64,000 bases of DNA from Chthonomonas sp. (GTDB lineage: Bacteria; Armatimonadota; Fimbriimonadia; Fimbriimonadales; Fimbriimonadaceae): NCBI GenBank assembly GCA_016788585.1, contig JAEURP010000009.1:186001-250000 (forward strand). Direction: 5' to 3'. Shown here piece after piece: positions 34,401 through 43,403 of the stretch. Each line of letters begins with the position of its first letter. The first letter of the stretch is position 1. A program made the translations under genes and the position numbers. The notes beneath the pieces were generated by a model, which was not told the DNA's origin, ran no database searches, and was given only the letters and a program-made list of their open reading frames with translations.

Positions 34401-36308
34401 ACAGGCAACATGTTCGTATCCGGCGATACCCTGTACTTCGGTGGTGGTAGCTTCCTGCCAGGGTTCCTTGAAAATGGCTTCGGTACCTTGCCAACCAAGA
34501 CCGGATTCCTTTATGCTGTCGACCTCCGCATTGGCGCAAATGACCTGCGGGAGCCTTCGATCCGCCATGCTTGGCAGGTGGGTCCGCTCCGTGGTTGGGA
34601 ACGCTATATCAGCTTAATCGACCCAGACCCAAGTGGCAATGGCGTTACGCCTAGCCCGTACGTGATTTGGCCGAGTAACAATGGCATTCGTTCGTTTGAC
34701 GACTTCCGAGTTCGCGTTCGACAGGCTGTTCTAGGAAGTCCATCGGCTCCGTCTCCATTATCGGGAATCATTGGTGGCAATGACGCGTTATTGGCTTGGA
34801 ACAACAACGAGACATTTGCATTCTCAAGGTCCGACCTACTCGTGACTGATGAATCGCGAATCATTCGCATCGATCCCAGTGGCGCACCCCTTTGGTCTGT
34901 GGATGCTACGTTAAAGGGTGGTCAAGATGGTGAAATTGGCAGTAGCCAGACCTCGGTGAACTTGTCGCGGCCAACTCGCGCCTACTCGGTTGGCGGTAAC
35001 TCCTATCTGATTGCGGATCCTGGCAACAACCGTATTGTCAAGATCGATGGATCGGGCCGCGAACTCCGTACCTTGACAAAGTTCAATCTGGACCCAATCT
35101 ACCTGCCGGAAGGAGTGCCCGCGAACGCGCCTACGAAGTTGGCAGGGCCCAGAGATGTCTTGACCTTTACAACATTCCAAAGCGATATTCAGATTAACCA
35201 AATGGTTAGTAACGGAGAGCTTAGCCCAGCACTCGCACGTCGTCTCAATGGCACGGCCGAGTATTGGGTTCACTATGTCATCGCCGATACAGGTAACCAG
35301 CGAGTAATTGAGTTGATCGACCGCTATGAATACAGTTCAACTCGCGGCGTTATAGGGCCCGTTGCTCGAATCGACGACCCCAGTTCTGATGCGCCGATCA
35401 CCACGGTGGCAGGGATTCCGCGGCGGCTAGTTCCAGCTCTGGGCATGTTGAAGTGGCAGATCAAGAGCGAGCTAACACGAAAGCAATACTCGTACAACAG
35501 TATCGATCGAATCTGGCTGAACGACTCACACGGCAGTCACCCGATCTTTGCGTTCGGATTTGGAAATGTCGAGCCGGCTCAATCCAGCTTTGGCCTCCCG
35601 GATACGGGGCGAACCGACAATCAGGTAGGCGCCGGAGGCGTGGTCCTCTATGATCCTGATCACGACGACACAGCGGTAATCACCTCGTTTAACGTCCCGC
35701 CGATCTCGAGTTCAGTTTTCTGGAATGATACAACGGCAAATTGGGGCATCAACGATGTGCAAAACACCTACGTTGGTGGTGGAATGCGAAAGATCAGCGG
35801 ATTGAGATCGGCAACGCTTGGTTACGTCAATGGCGTTCTAAGCGTGATGATCAGCGACAGCAATGGCGTTTACGAGCTCACTGATAATGCCGGCACTTGG
35901 GATGCACGATGGGCAATGCCTCGCGAAGCCTATGTGGTTATGCGCCGCGGTCGACTTAATCCATCCAACCCCAATCCAGTCGTGCCCACAACGAAGAACC
36001 CAATGGGATTCATTCCAACATTCGCTCGGCGATTGAATTCGGGCGAAATCCTGGTCGTGAACGGTTATGTTGGCAAGCACCGCGTAGCCAGCCTTCCCCA
36101 CGTGTCCTCGTTTGGTATCAGCCCGGGCGACCCGTTTGGCGGCGAGGTCGTCGTGCTCGACGGCGCGATCGACCCCAATCCGGCCAACCGCGGATTTGGC
36201 TGGAACAAACCCAATCTAGGGTTTGACTCTTACTATGTGAACTTCGAATTACCACCGGTTGCGGGGACACGTTCGCTCGAAGGGCCGGTGTTTGCAGAAA
36301 AGCGATAG
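31437..36308 (+). CDS. Giant secreted PilY1-like beta-propeller protein
   Basis: A 1623-residue exported protein with a signal peptide cleaved near residue 21 (AVSA). Residues 120-165 (DALLLVVSGTVSLNS and the following QGGLLWVDVAAGG) look like a DUF4159-type Rossmann-like domain. Residues about 360-560 look like PQQ-type propeller blades, with DGRLYVLDARASDD leading into DLDGDSNPD (384-392), matching the D-x-D-x-D-x-x-x-D calcium site known from PilY1. Further on, YLIADPGNNRIVKIDG (about 1191) and VIADTGNQRVIEL (about 1282) are NHL-type blades. Its position directly after PilX- and PilW-like genes is that of PilY1, the pilus-tip adhesin. It would be anchored by the pilins or be surface-exposed. 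Only the propeller fold and order support the PilY1 analogy. Confidence 0.7.
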   Translation: MTTKSALLLVTAALAANAVSAPVTFSGRRLPVNVGVLVIESQTTGGEPTNLAPHVWGQLEKDRAIKPAAWSFTNPRANSSLTDFMQTRWVNRGVANVPSSGSRMTKDDGPYWEVDLDDASDTQLANYDALLLVVSGTVSLNSKEREKLRKFIDQGGLLWVDVAAGGSPAFDVTNPLPIPMLFNFSATSLLIDPTHQLVSYPNAITPSELGSLFSAGTGVIQVPNAAPGNDSQGWVLVDGLKLDPVVGPDPTAMTLGLAKIGDGYMMATTRFVSGALNQGRNGAGAIVANTGFRSFPPVQSNVFSSAAKLVINALSLRASSSTGLANGRHTNSLSVDISAPLLKRFETAQISPAADTSPVLYKNRIVMLGRDGRLYVLDARASDDLDGDSNPDDGYTDAAGSPIDIIWRSAPLVGGGRGSTPTCTELVRSVDTADGSDAILVHVAEAGQPSTVYQFPFRGSGDNFPESNRYTSDSNTTLTPASGFTVPQKAPASPTVHEGIAYVADITEANNALGRVWAIDLMDQVEMQTASRQWQIQLAPRMAAVDGAPTVGYIPIQDNSGGADKVVYVPTQPDAARSAGFVSIWAGVRGEAPVSVQRIGNTLQITTRASLQNLPIYASGGTGQQSLDLKLTVLDTATGRPFSGANMNNMFAGSPLANSGQNGTIRIDLGGFGQGLDFTGPNPTAALRIDYTLDWGRAGSGPGLAAADNYIRGDAQLPDDSGNGRRVLGTVALGSTGNIFVVTAPSDVTRPGGSLFALKERGRGDFNMLYRWEAFDQMNLLASASTGLTRIPYDGCVVDHDGLLNFPGIGAFLNRPMTIQRFATGPVVRGNRVYAALNSGKQFPFPTGSERFNTSVIAFEADPRPLEMLVEGLGQSFALVQPDPGRSIRPAVGPFEPNVLSVLQPIQFQTDTVNGFSRVTLNSVASVSRGRFRDALICNLPVIARRGGSPDMVIQPDAGVGDGLLVPGNADGRWNPQKWQIVINGMETTGNMFVSGDTLYFGGGSFLPGFLENGFGTLPTKTGFLYAVDLRIGANDLREPSIRHAWQVGPLRGWERYISLIDPDPSGNGVTPSPYVIWPSNNGIRSFDDFRVRVRQAVLGSPSAPSPLSGIIGGNDALLAWNNNETFAFSRSDLLVTDESRIIRIDPSGAPLWSVDATLKGGQDGEIGSSQTSVNLSRPTRAYSVGGNSYLIADPGNNRIVKIDGSGRELRTLTKFNLDPIYLPEGVPANAPTKLAGPRDVLTFTTFQSDIQINQMVSNGELSPALARRLNGTAEYWVHYVIADTGNQRVIELIDRYEYSSTRGVIGPVARIDDPSSDAPITTVAGIPRRLVPALGMLKWQIKSELTRKQYSYNSIDRIWLNDSHGSHPIFAFGFGNVEPAQSSFGLPDTGRTDNQVGAGGVVLYDPDHDDTAVITSFNVPPISSSVFWNDTTANWGINDVQNTYVGGGMRKISGLRSATLGYVNGVLSVMISDSNGVYELTDNAGTWDARWAMPREAYVVMRRGRLNPSNPNPVVPTTKNPMGFIPTFARRLNSGEILVVNGYVGKHRVASLPHVSSFGISPGDPFGGEVVVLDGAIDPNPANRGFGWNKPNLGFDSYYVNFELPPVAGTRSLEGPVFAEKR

Positions 36309-36320
36309 GTAGCGCTATCG
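36303..36320 (+). other. Hairpin across the stop codon between the giant genes
   Basis: CGATAG at 36303-36308, which includes the TAG stop of the first giant gene, pairs with CTATCG at 36315-36320. The downstream sequence GAATGATTTTGAG is only weakly T-rich. It may moderate translation or transcription between the two giant proteins, or be chance. Confidence 0.25.
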
Positions 36321-36341
36321 AATGATTTTGAGATTCAAAAG

Positions 36342-39300
36342 ATGAATACGTGGCGATCAGTTTTTAGTGGCTTCCTAGCCTTGGCTCTGATTCAGGGGGC
36401 GATGGCACAGCAATGGGGCGGCTTCCAAGGAGGTCAGGCGAGACTAGGGCAACACGATGCCAATAAGCGCACCTTCAATCCAGGACGACCGTTCCTGCGT
36501 TGGTGGGACCCGCTCTACAGCTTGACCACGGTCATTGATAATTTTGAGCCTGGGGCTTCTTACACGCCAATCGCGGCATGGGACCAGCCTACCGGTGATC
36601 GCGCTGGCTTCGCTCACCAAGAGGATCTCACTTCATTCCCGCCTCCAGCCGAGTATCGGTACGCTACGCCGGTCAATGCAATCTCCGTCGATGAACCTTG
36701 GACACCCGCAAGTGGCGTTGCTCCAGCGTTTCAATGGCAGTTCACGGGATTGGCAGCAGGCGAACAGTATGGCGTGAGCGTCAACATTCCAATTGGACCA
36801 ACCGACGTCGACCCCACTGCCGCGACGGACTACCGCTTTCAGGCTCGATACTTCGTTTACGAAATTACGGGTGTCGACAACCCGACCAACCCTGGGCAGC
36901 CCATCTACCAGGTCGTAGACAATCTCCAATATGCGGGGGGATGGGTGCGCCTCGGCAACAATGGGGCGACCACGAATCAGGTCTACACCGTCTCGGCTGG
37001 GAACACGATCACCGTACGGCTTCTCGCGACCGTGCCTCGACTCGCTGATGGCTCGTGGGCCGACAATGCGTCAAACGTGCTGGTTTACGCCGACGCAGCT
37101 CGAATTGAAGGCGTCACGAGTACTGCAGGCACCGTGACCACCCAGGCCGTTGTTGGTCAAAACAACGCTGGCCCATTCCCGTGGCGAACCGTGTCCGTTC
37201 GATCGGAAGACACGACGGTCCAAGACGGTTCGGTACTCAAGAGCTTTGGCTTCCCGCTCGTCACCAGCTACGCTTTCGATGGCTCGCTCGTCAATGTGAC
37301 GGATACTACTGGTCGACGAAACATGATCTGGTCATGGCCTGTTCAGCGACCGTTCAACGCGACCGATACCGAGTTGCAACGCTACTATTCCGAGAAGGCC
37401 GACTGGGCCCTGGGAACGGGTCTTTTTGCCGCCGACCCTAATCGTACAGATCACAGCATCTTAGTGGATAACACGAATGCAAACGTGCGGGTGGGCATTG
37501 CTTGGACCCCCGATACGGTAGCCCCTGTTTTCAAGGGCACCGACTACTTGGTTAAGGTCGCCGAAGTTGCCTCGACGAGCCAAGTTCAATATGAACCCAA
37601 ACTCACGGCGGGTCGATACACGATCGACGTGTTCATTCCGCAAGCCTCGGGCCTCGCCACGGCCGCAACTTACGAAGTGCGTCGCGGTGCAACGCTCATC
37701 GCTACCGATACGATTGACCAGAACGCTAATGCAGGCCGATGGGTGCGGATTCAAGTTGGACAAACCTCGGCATGGGATAGCGACGACTTATCGCCTCTTT
37801 CGCTGAGCGTCACCGGTACGAGCAATCCAGCCAATGGCGACGTCATGGCGGATCAAGTCCGCTTTACGAAGACTGCCGACCTGACCGTACGCTCGACTCC
37901 GATTTACACGCGCGCGTTCGTTCGAGTGGGCGCAACCACCGCGGAGCGAGATGTTGTCATCGTCACGATGGACAATGGCCGCATTTACTGTTTGGATGCT
38001 AGGGGCTTGGAGAGCGCGGGTACGCCAACAGGTCGCACCCAAGTTTATTGGGTCTACCCAAGTGAGGGGAGCGCCGACCCGAATTGGGTTGCCGGCGAAG
38101 ATGGACCGGACGGCATGGCTGAAATGCCGACGGCATTCAATGCATCCAGCGCAACGATGGCGCGGGTGAACACAGGAACCGGAACTGAAGATCTTCTGTA
38201 TATTGGTTCTCAGAACGGTCGGGTTTATTGCATCAACATGGAGGGCCGTGGGGACGGCACGACAACTCGGCGCTGGAGCTACCCCAACGACTATCCGTCA
38301 GCTTCAGTCGAGAGCGCACTTGGACCCATTCAAGGCTCTGTTGCGTTTGCTGACACAACCGCCGGACCGACCGTTTTTGTGCCAACAGTTCAAGGGCGAC
38401 TCTATGCCCTCGATGCCGTAGGCGATCCCATCAATAAAACAACAAATTCGCGCTGGACCTATCCGGATATTGCTGGCGGCCCTATTGGGTCCATCACGAT
38501 GGCGCCAGTCATCGGATGGAGAACGGGTAACCCCACTGATCGTGTGGTCTACTTTGGTACCAACGATGCATCACTTTTTGGTGGTGGGAACACCATGTTT
38601 GCGGTTAACGCGGTGGACGCGGGTGCCGATGGTATTGGTGATCTCCTTTGGTCTCGCGACTTTGCCGCAAATCCATTCGGAAACTTCCTCAACATTAGCC
38701 CAGCTTTTGCAGATCAATCGGACGTGAACCCGAACTGGCCGGGTGCGCCGTTGAACCCTTATGGCGCAACCATGCCCAACACCCTTTTTATTGGTAACAC
38801 CAACCAAGAAGTGGCTGCACTGGATGCAGACAATGGAAATGTCATCTGGGTCGACGATGTTGGCGCTTCGCCATCGGCCCCTCTCAGCTTCTCGCACGCC
38901 CGACTTCCGGATGTTGCTAGCGGTGCAACTATGGCGACGCCAGAGCCGATGGTCGTCGTGCCAACTACGGACGGACGCTATGTTTCGCTCGGAGCTCCTG
39001 CGGGCCGGCTCGACTTTACCGGTAGCCGAACGATTTGGACGATAACCGGTCAACGTAACGGCAATGTGCCCGCGATGTCCTTTGGCGGTACTAATGCGCC
39101 CTTCCACAATTACATGTATGGGGCTGATGCCGCCGGATATCTATACGCATGGAGTTGGGATCCAACGCTGCCAGATGATGGGCAAGCCATTACTCCTGGG
39201 CAACCACCAATTGGACCAACTGATGTCACGACGGACCAAACCTCAATCAACCTTGGCGATATTGTTCGGAACGCTCGCGTCGATTTCATTCTTCCACAGG

Positions 39301-42300
39301 ACTTCTCGAATTTGCAGGCCAGGGCTTCGGCGGGAACTCTAACACAGGCGGACCTCGCCGCGGCGATCAATAAGGTCACGAGAAGGCATTTTGAGTTTGG
39401 CGAGACTGCATATCTGCTGGTCCATAACTTGCCGGACCCGGCTTCCTTTGCGCCGCCATTCCCGTATACCGTCGACTTGTTCTTCAATGCGCCGGGGCAG
39501 AGTTCACAACGCGTCGCCTTTGGACTTACTCCAGTTGGTGGAGCCGCAACACCGGCCAATAACCGGTGCGTTTTGGCCAGCTTCTCGTTCATCGGAATTG
39601 GTCAGAACGCATTGGTACCGGGGAACTCCACGATTACCGTCCGTGCTCTTTCCGTAAATCGCCAAAATGCGAACCGGACAATTCCAGCTACGAGCTTCCG
39701 CCCAAGCAATACGGTCTCGCTAGCCAACCCGCTGGCCGTCCGATTAACTGGCGTCACACAGACGCCGCAGACGCAAGTAGGAACGGCCCTGTCGCCCGCT
39801 GATGCCGACAATATCGTCAACGGAACTCCGGCCTCGAAGCTTACGACAATGGTTCAGCGATTCCGTCCAGAGCTTTCGGGCAATGCCGATCTCTTGTCCC
39901 ACGGAACAACCGGTCTGACGCGTCTCGATGTCTTTGACCGAAGTCTTATGTCGTTGCTCTTTGGCGGTCAACGCGGCCTGTCGGGAGTTCGGATGGAGCT
40001 CAATAACATGAACTTCCTCGGCAACCCGATCAAGCCATTGGATCCCCTCGTTTACGCGGGGCTAGAAGACTTGCCTGGTAGCCCAGGAACTAATGTGAGC
40101 TTGGACTACCCAGACATTCGGCGCGACCGGATGCAAGTGACCAAGGAGCAATATGGGCAGGTAGAGAACCCGCTTTTCCAAGGCGTGTCGCTCATTCCTC
40201 CGGCTTACACTCAAGCTGATCTCAACACCTACCGGTCGGACGAGAACCAATACAACCAGTTCCTGAATAGGACACTTGAAAGCACCGCGTTTGACTTCGA
40301 AGTCAGCGTGCCGCGATTCCAACCTCCAACCACGGATCAGTATCGAGGGGCCCAGTTCGTCTATGTAGATGCTGGAGCACCGGGGCGACAACTCAACGGG
40401 ACGCAAGCCGTCGAACCGTATCGCCAATTCGGATTGAGTACAGCGATTTCGATTGACGAGCGACCCGTCTTGGGTACCCCCACGGTCGATCTAGGATCGA
40501 TTCCAGGTGGTGGTGGTTACTTACCGTCGTCACCTTGGAATACTGCTGGGTACAACATGCTCGATGGTCGAATTCACAATTCGACGCGCTACCCATTCTT
40601 CCAGCGATTCTCGTTGTTCAACGAAGGCAATGTGAACTTGCTCAACGTCCGAATGGCGAAGCAGATTCAGACCACCGGCACAGACGTGGTGCCTCTCCGG
40701 GCGCCATCGCTGAACTTCCGAGCTCAACTGGATGGTCGATTACACCTCCATTCAGATGTGGATCCCTTCTTTGCCGGAATTACGCTCTCCGGACGCCCAA
40801 GCATGGGTGACCGGGTGATTCTGCAAAAGGCGCGCCCGGATGACGGGGAGCCGACTCGGCTCAGTGTTAATCCAAAGCGCCGCGCAAATGCGAATCTTGA
40901 GGTCGTAGATGGCTATCTGCTGGGGATTCCTGACTTTGCGAATGTCAACGACTACGAAGAGTCCATCAAGGATCCGAAAGTTGCTGTCTCCGTGCCGATC
41001 GGTACGCCAGTCGGCCGCTATCAGAATGGCATCTACCTCTTCGAGGATTCCTTGGTTGCTGGGCCAAGCCCCGCCTATCCGACGCTAAACTACGTGGTCG
41101 TCAATGGTCTCGATGTTTACGAGCCTTTCACAGACTCGCCAATGAACCTATTGTTCTTGGTCCGTGAATCCAGGTTGACGACAAGCACAGTAGGCAAGGC
41201 GGCTCCGATGGCGGACAATATTCCGGTCGGCCCGAACTTCCAATATGCCAATCAGGGACCGGCGGTCACCAGGGTCGGCAATGGAACGATGGTTGTTGCC
41301 ATCACTTCGGACAGATTGCATAATGGTGCCCCCAGCATCGTTCCTGGCATGCGGCCTGAAACCGAAGCCGGCAACTTGCCGCAATGGCGGATTTACTTCT
41401 TCACGCTAACGGGCGGCGGAACCACGCCGGTTGCCAATTGGAGCCCGATGGGCGATCTGGACTTTTGGAACCCCAATACGTCTACTGGCAATCCGGCAAC
41501 CGATAAGTGGTTCAACCCCGGTGCTGGTTCGTTCCCGATTACGCCAACCGAAGTGATCTTCAACTTCCCGTTTGCCGAATTGGTGCCAAACAGCGCCCAA
41601 TTCAGTAACCCGAGCTTCCCGGCGTTTGGCTTCTTCGAGCCAACCTCAGGATGGGGCGCGAACGGCAATGCTGAGCGTCGAACCATGTACATGGCGTTCA
41701 CGGGTGAAGTGATGCGTCAGGTCGCTGGCGGCGAGCGTCGACGAGAGACGCGGCTTCTGCTTAGCAACCTAGCCGTAGGCAGTGGTGGTTCGGTAACGGC
41801 ATCACCGCCTGTACCTTTGAATTTCAGCACGGAAGTGCCCGACATTCAGGCCAAACTTGGTAAGCCGAGTCTGGTGCAAAGTGGCAACACGGCAACGGTG
41901 TTCTATCCGATTACGGCTAGCGGATCGACCCAGATATTCTTCAGTACCTATAACGGAACCCAGTGGGTGGCCTCGGGAGCATCGCGTCGTGGTGGAACAG
42001 GCCCCGTCAATCGCCTGCGAACGGGCGATGGATTCGAGTCGGTAAACAACCCTTCGGTCGTGCTACGTTCAAACAACTCTCCAGCGATTAACTCGGGAAC
42101 GGTCATCGAGGCGGTCTTCACTGGTCGTCTCCGCGGTCGCTCCCAACCGGAGGTCTACATGGCTCGGATTCCGTCCAATGGTGCGGCTCCAAGGAGTGCG
42201 GACCCATCGCCGTTCACTCGCGGTGGCGGCGCCCTATTTGATCAATTGGTTTACGATCCAGGCGCCCAGATCTTCTGGTCGGCTGGCGCGGATCTGATGC

Positions 42301-43202
42301 CAGACTTCAATGGCGCAAACTCGATCGACCTTCAGCAATTGGTTATCGCCGGAAACGTACAGTCGTATCAGAGCATTCTGGTGCCGGGTTCGCGAAAGCA
42401 GGCCGATGGCTCATCGGTGGTCAGCTATGACACCACGCTCGGTGGCAGGGCATATATCGACCTTGCCAACGGCTCAGTGCGCCTCTCGGGTGCAATTGTG
42501 CCAAGAACAAACCGCCTGTTCCTGCGCTACATGCCGCGAATCCTTCGGGTCAGCGCAAACAGCGATGTGAACCACCGGTCAGCCAATATCACCTTTGACA
42601 ACCGATCGAGCCAGGATTACAACTACTGGTTCAATTCGGGCGGAACGGCGATCACCAATGGGAATGTGTTCCCGAATCGCTGGGTCGTCACGTACGGCAA
42701 GACTGCAGCGCGGGACAGCCAGAACAGTCGACCCTACATGATGACAATGCGCGTTGGAGTGCGTTTACCGAGGGCCGTTCAGCTCAATGCAAATGGGTCC
42801 ATTACAAACTTGTCTGTCGTGTTCACGGATGGTTTCACTGCGCCGTATCAGGTCGATCCGGCGGCGGGAGTGATTTACTTCCCACCGGGAGCCGAAGGAA
42901 GGCGTGTAAACGTCACATACAACGCGATTGACCGAGATGGTACGCCGATGGGTGCCAACACGGCAAACGGACTTCCTGTCGACCTTGTGGAAGAAATGTC
43001 CGAGACGGTTGTGCCCATCGAGCAGGTCTCAAACGAGTCTGCGGTGACAATGGCACTCGACATGTTGGGTTCAAACTCCTTCAGCCCGAATGGAAGGCCG
43101 GGCCTCATATGGATGTTCTGGTCAAGCACACGGTCGGGTGGCTCCGATGTGTTCTTCCAGACCATTGCGCCGAAGTTCACTCCTCAGGCGAACGGACAGT
43201 AA
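36342..43202 (+). CDS. 2286-residue secreted adhesin-like protein
   Basis: The largest product of the window, secreted through a signal peptide cleaved near ALIQGAMAQ. Two golvesin/CBM-like segments stand at about 60-255 and 390-505; each has a W-V-R strand (GGWVRLGNN; GRWVRIQVGQ) and an ADxxR strand (VYADAARIEG; MADQVRFTK). A PQQ-like propeller follows (about 520-945) with blades such as NGRIYCLDARG, NGRVYCINMEG and GRLYALDA, and a DAGADGIGD loop at 759-767 resembling PilY1's calcium site. The C-terminal half is beta-rich and ends with YQVDPAAGVIYF near 2170 and GGSDVFFQTI. It is the last gene of the cassette and is followed by a terminator. A role as adhesin or sugar-binding tip protein is inferred. 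Confidence 0.74.
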   Translation: MNTWRSVFSGFLALALIQGAMAQQWGGFQGGQARLGQHDANKRTFNPGRPFLRWWDPLYSLTTVIDNFEPGASYTPIAAWDQPTGDRAGFAHQEDLTSFPPPAEYRYATPVNAISVDEPWTPASGVAPAFQWQFTGLAAGEQYGVSVNIPIGPTDVDPTAATDYRFQARYFVYEITGVDNPTNPGQPIYQVVDNLQYAGGWVRLGNNGATTNQVYTVSAGNTITVRLLATVPRLADGSWADNASNVLVYADAARIEGVTSTAGTVTTQAVVGQNNAGPFPWRTVSVRSEDTTVQDGSVLKSFGFPLVTSYAFDGSLVNVTDTTGRRNMIWSWPVQRPFNATDTELQRYYSEKADWALGTGLFAADPNRTDHSILVDNTNANVRVGIAWTPDTVAPVFKGTDYLVKVAEVASTSQVQYEPKLTAGRYTIDVFIPQASGLATAATYEVRRGATLIATDTIDQNANAGRWVRIQVGQTSAWDSDDLSPLSLSVTGTSNPANGDVMADQVRFTKTADLTVRSTPIYTRAFVRVGATTAERDVVIVTMDNGRIYCLDARGLESAGTPTGRTQVYWVYPSEGSADPNWVAGEDGPDGMAEMPTAFNASSATMARVNTGTGTEDLLYIGSQNGRVYCINMEGRGDGTTTRRWSYPNDYPSASVESALGPIQGSVAFADTTAGPTVFVPTVQGRLYALDAVGDPINKTTNSRWTYPDIAGGPIGSITMAPVIGWRTGNPTDRVVYFGTNDASLFGGGNTMFAVNAVDAGADGIGDLLWSRDFAANPFGNFLNISPAFADQSDVNPNWPGAPLNPYGATMPNTLFIGNTNQEVAALDADNGNVIWVDDVGASPSAPLSFSHARLPDVASGATMATPEPMVVVPTTDGRYVSLGAPAGRLDFTGSRTIWTITGQRNGNVPAMSFGGTNAPFHNYMYGADAAGYLYAWSWDPTLPDDGQAITPGQPPIGPTDVTTDQTSINLGDIVRNARVDFILPQDFSNLQARASAGTLTQADLAAAINKVTRRHFEFGETAYLLVHNLPDPASFAPPFPYTVDLFFNAPGQSSQRVAFGLTPVGGAATPANNRCVLASFSFIGIGQNALVPGNSTITVRALSVNRQNANRTIPATSFRPSNTVSLANPLAVRLTGVTQTPQTQVGTALSPADADNIVNGTPASKLTTMVQRFRPELSGNADLLSHGTTGLTRLDVFDRSLMSLLFGGQRGLSGVRMELNNMNFLGNPIKPLDPLVYAGLEDLPGSPGTNVSLDYPDIRRDRMQVTKEQYGQVENPLFQGVSLIPPAYTQADLNTYRSDENQYNQFLNRTLESTAFDFEVSVPRFQPPTTDQYRGAQFVYVDAGAPGRQLNGTQAVEPYRQFGLSTAISIDERPVLGTPTVDLGSIPGGGGYLPSSPWNTAGYNMLDGRIHNSTRYPFFQRFSLFNEGNVNLLNVRMAKQIQTTGTDVVPLRAPSLNFRAQLDGRLHLHSDVDPFFAGITLSGRPSMGDRVILQKARPDDGEPTRLSVNPKRRANANLEVVDGYLLGIPDFANVNDYEESIKDPKVAVSVPIGTPVGRYQNGIYLFEDSLVAGPSPAYPTLNYVVVNGLDVYEPFTDSPMNLLFLVRESRLTTSTVGKAAPMADNIPVGPNFQYANQGPAVTRVGNGTMVVAITSDRLHNGAPSIVPGMRPETEAGNLPQWRIYFFTLTGGGTTPVANWSPMGDLDFWNPNTSTGNPATDKWFNPGAGSFPITPTEVIFNFPFAELVPNSAQFSNPSFPAFGFFEPTSGWGANGNAERRTMYMAFTGEVMRQVAGGERRRETRLLLSNLAVGSGGSVTASPPVPLNFSTEVPDIQAKLGKPSLVQSGNTATVFYPITASGSTQIFFSTYNGTQWVASGASRRGGTGPVNRLRTGDGFESVNNPSVVLRSNNSPAINSGTVIEAVFTGRLRGRSQPEVYMARIPSNGAAPRSADPSPFTRGGGALFDQLVYDPGAQIFWSAGADLMPDFNGANSIDLQQLVIAGNVQSYQSILVPGSRKQADGSSVVSYDTTLGGRAYIDLANGSVRLSGAIVPRTNRLFLRYMPRILRVSANSDVNHRSANITFDNRSSQDYNYWFNSGGTAITNGNVFPNRWVVTYGKTAARDSQNSRPYMMTMRVGVRLPRAVQLNANGSITNLSVVFTDGFTAPYQVDPAAGVIYFPPGAEGRRVNVTYNAIDRDGTPMGANTANGLPVDLVEEMSETVVPIEQVSNESAVTMALDMLGSNSFSPNGRPGLIWMFWSSTRSGGSDVFFQTIAPKFTPQANGQ

Positions 43203-43221
43203 GCAGGGCAGCTCGCCAAAC

Positions 43222-43258
43222 TTGGGCCCGGAGGTTTCCTCTGGGCCAAGTGTTTTTG
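43222..43258 (+). terminator. Strong terminator after the giant-protein cassette
   Basis: A 13-bp stem with one bulged G (43222-43235 pairing with 43239-43251, one G-U pair), a TTT loop and a TGTTTTTG tail fulfils the rules of a rho-independent terminator. It separates the pilin/giant cassette from pilMNOPQ, so the two halves of the locus are independent transcripts. Confidence 0.8.
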
Positions 43259-43356
43259 CCATCCTTCAAATTCGCAAAACAGGTCAGGTTGGGGTGAACC
43301 TTCGAGTGGCGAGCGTCCGTCCATTGGAAGTTCACCGCATTTCAAGCGAGGGGTCG

Positions 43357-43386
43357 TTGACGTGGCTCGTTAGGCGGTGCTAAGAT
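43357..43386 (+). promoter_or_regulatory. Candidate sigma70-type promoter of pilM
   Basis: TTGACG at 43357-43362 and TAAGAT at 43381-43386 are 18 bp apart, with the ATG of pilM at 43404. The location directly downstream of a terminator supports a new transcript start near 43393. Confidence 0.5.
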
Positions 43387-43403
43387 TCAGCGCGGACGCA
43401 CGA

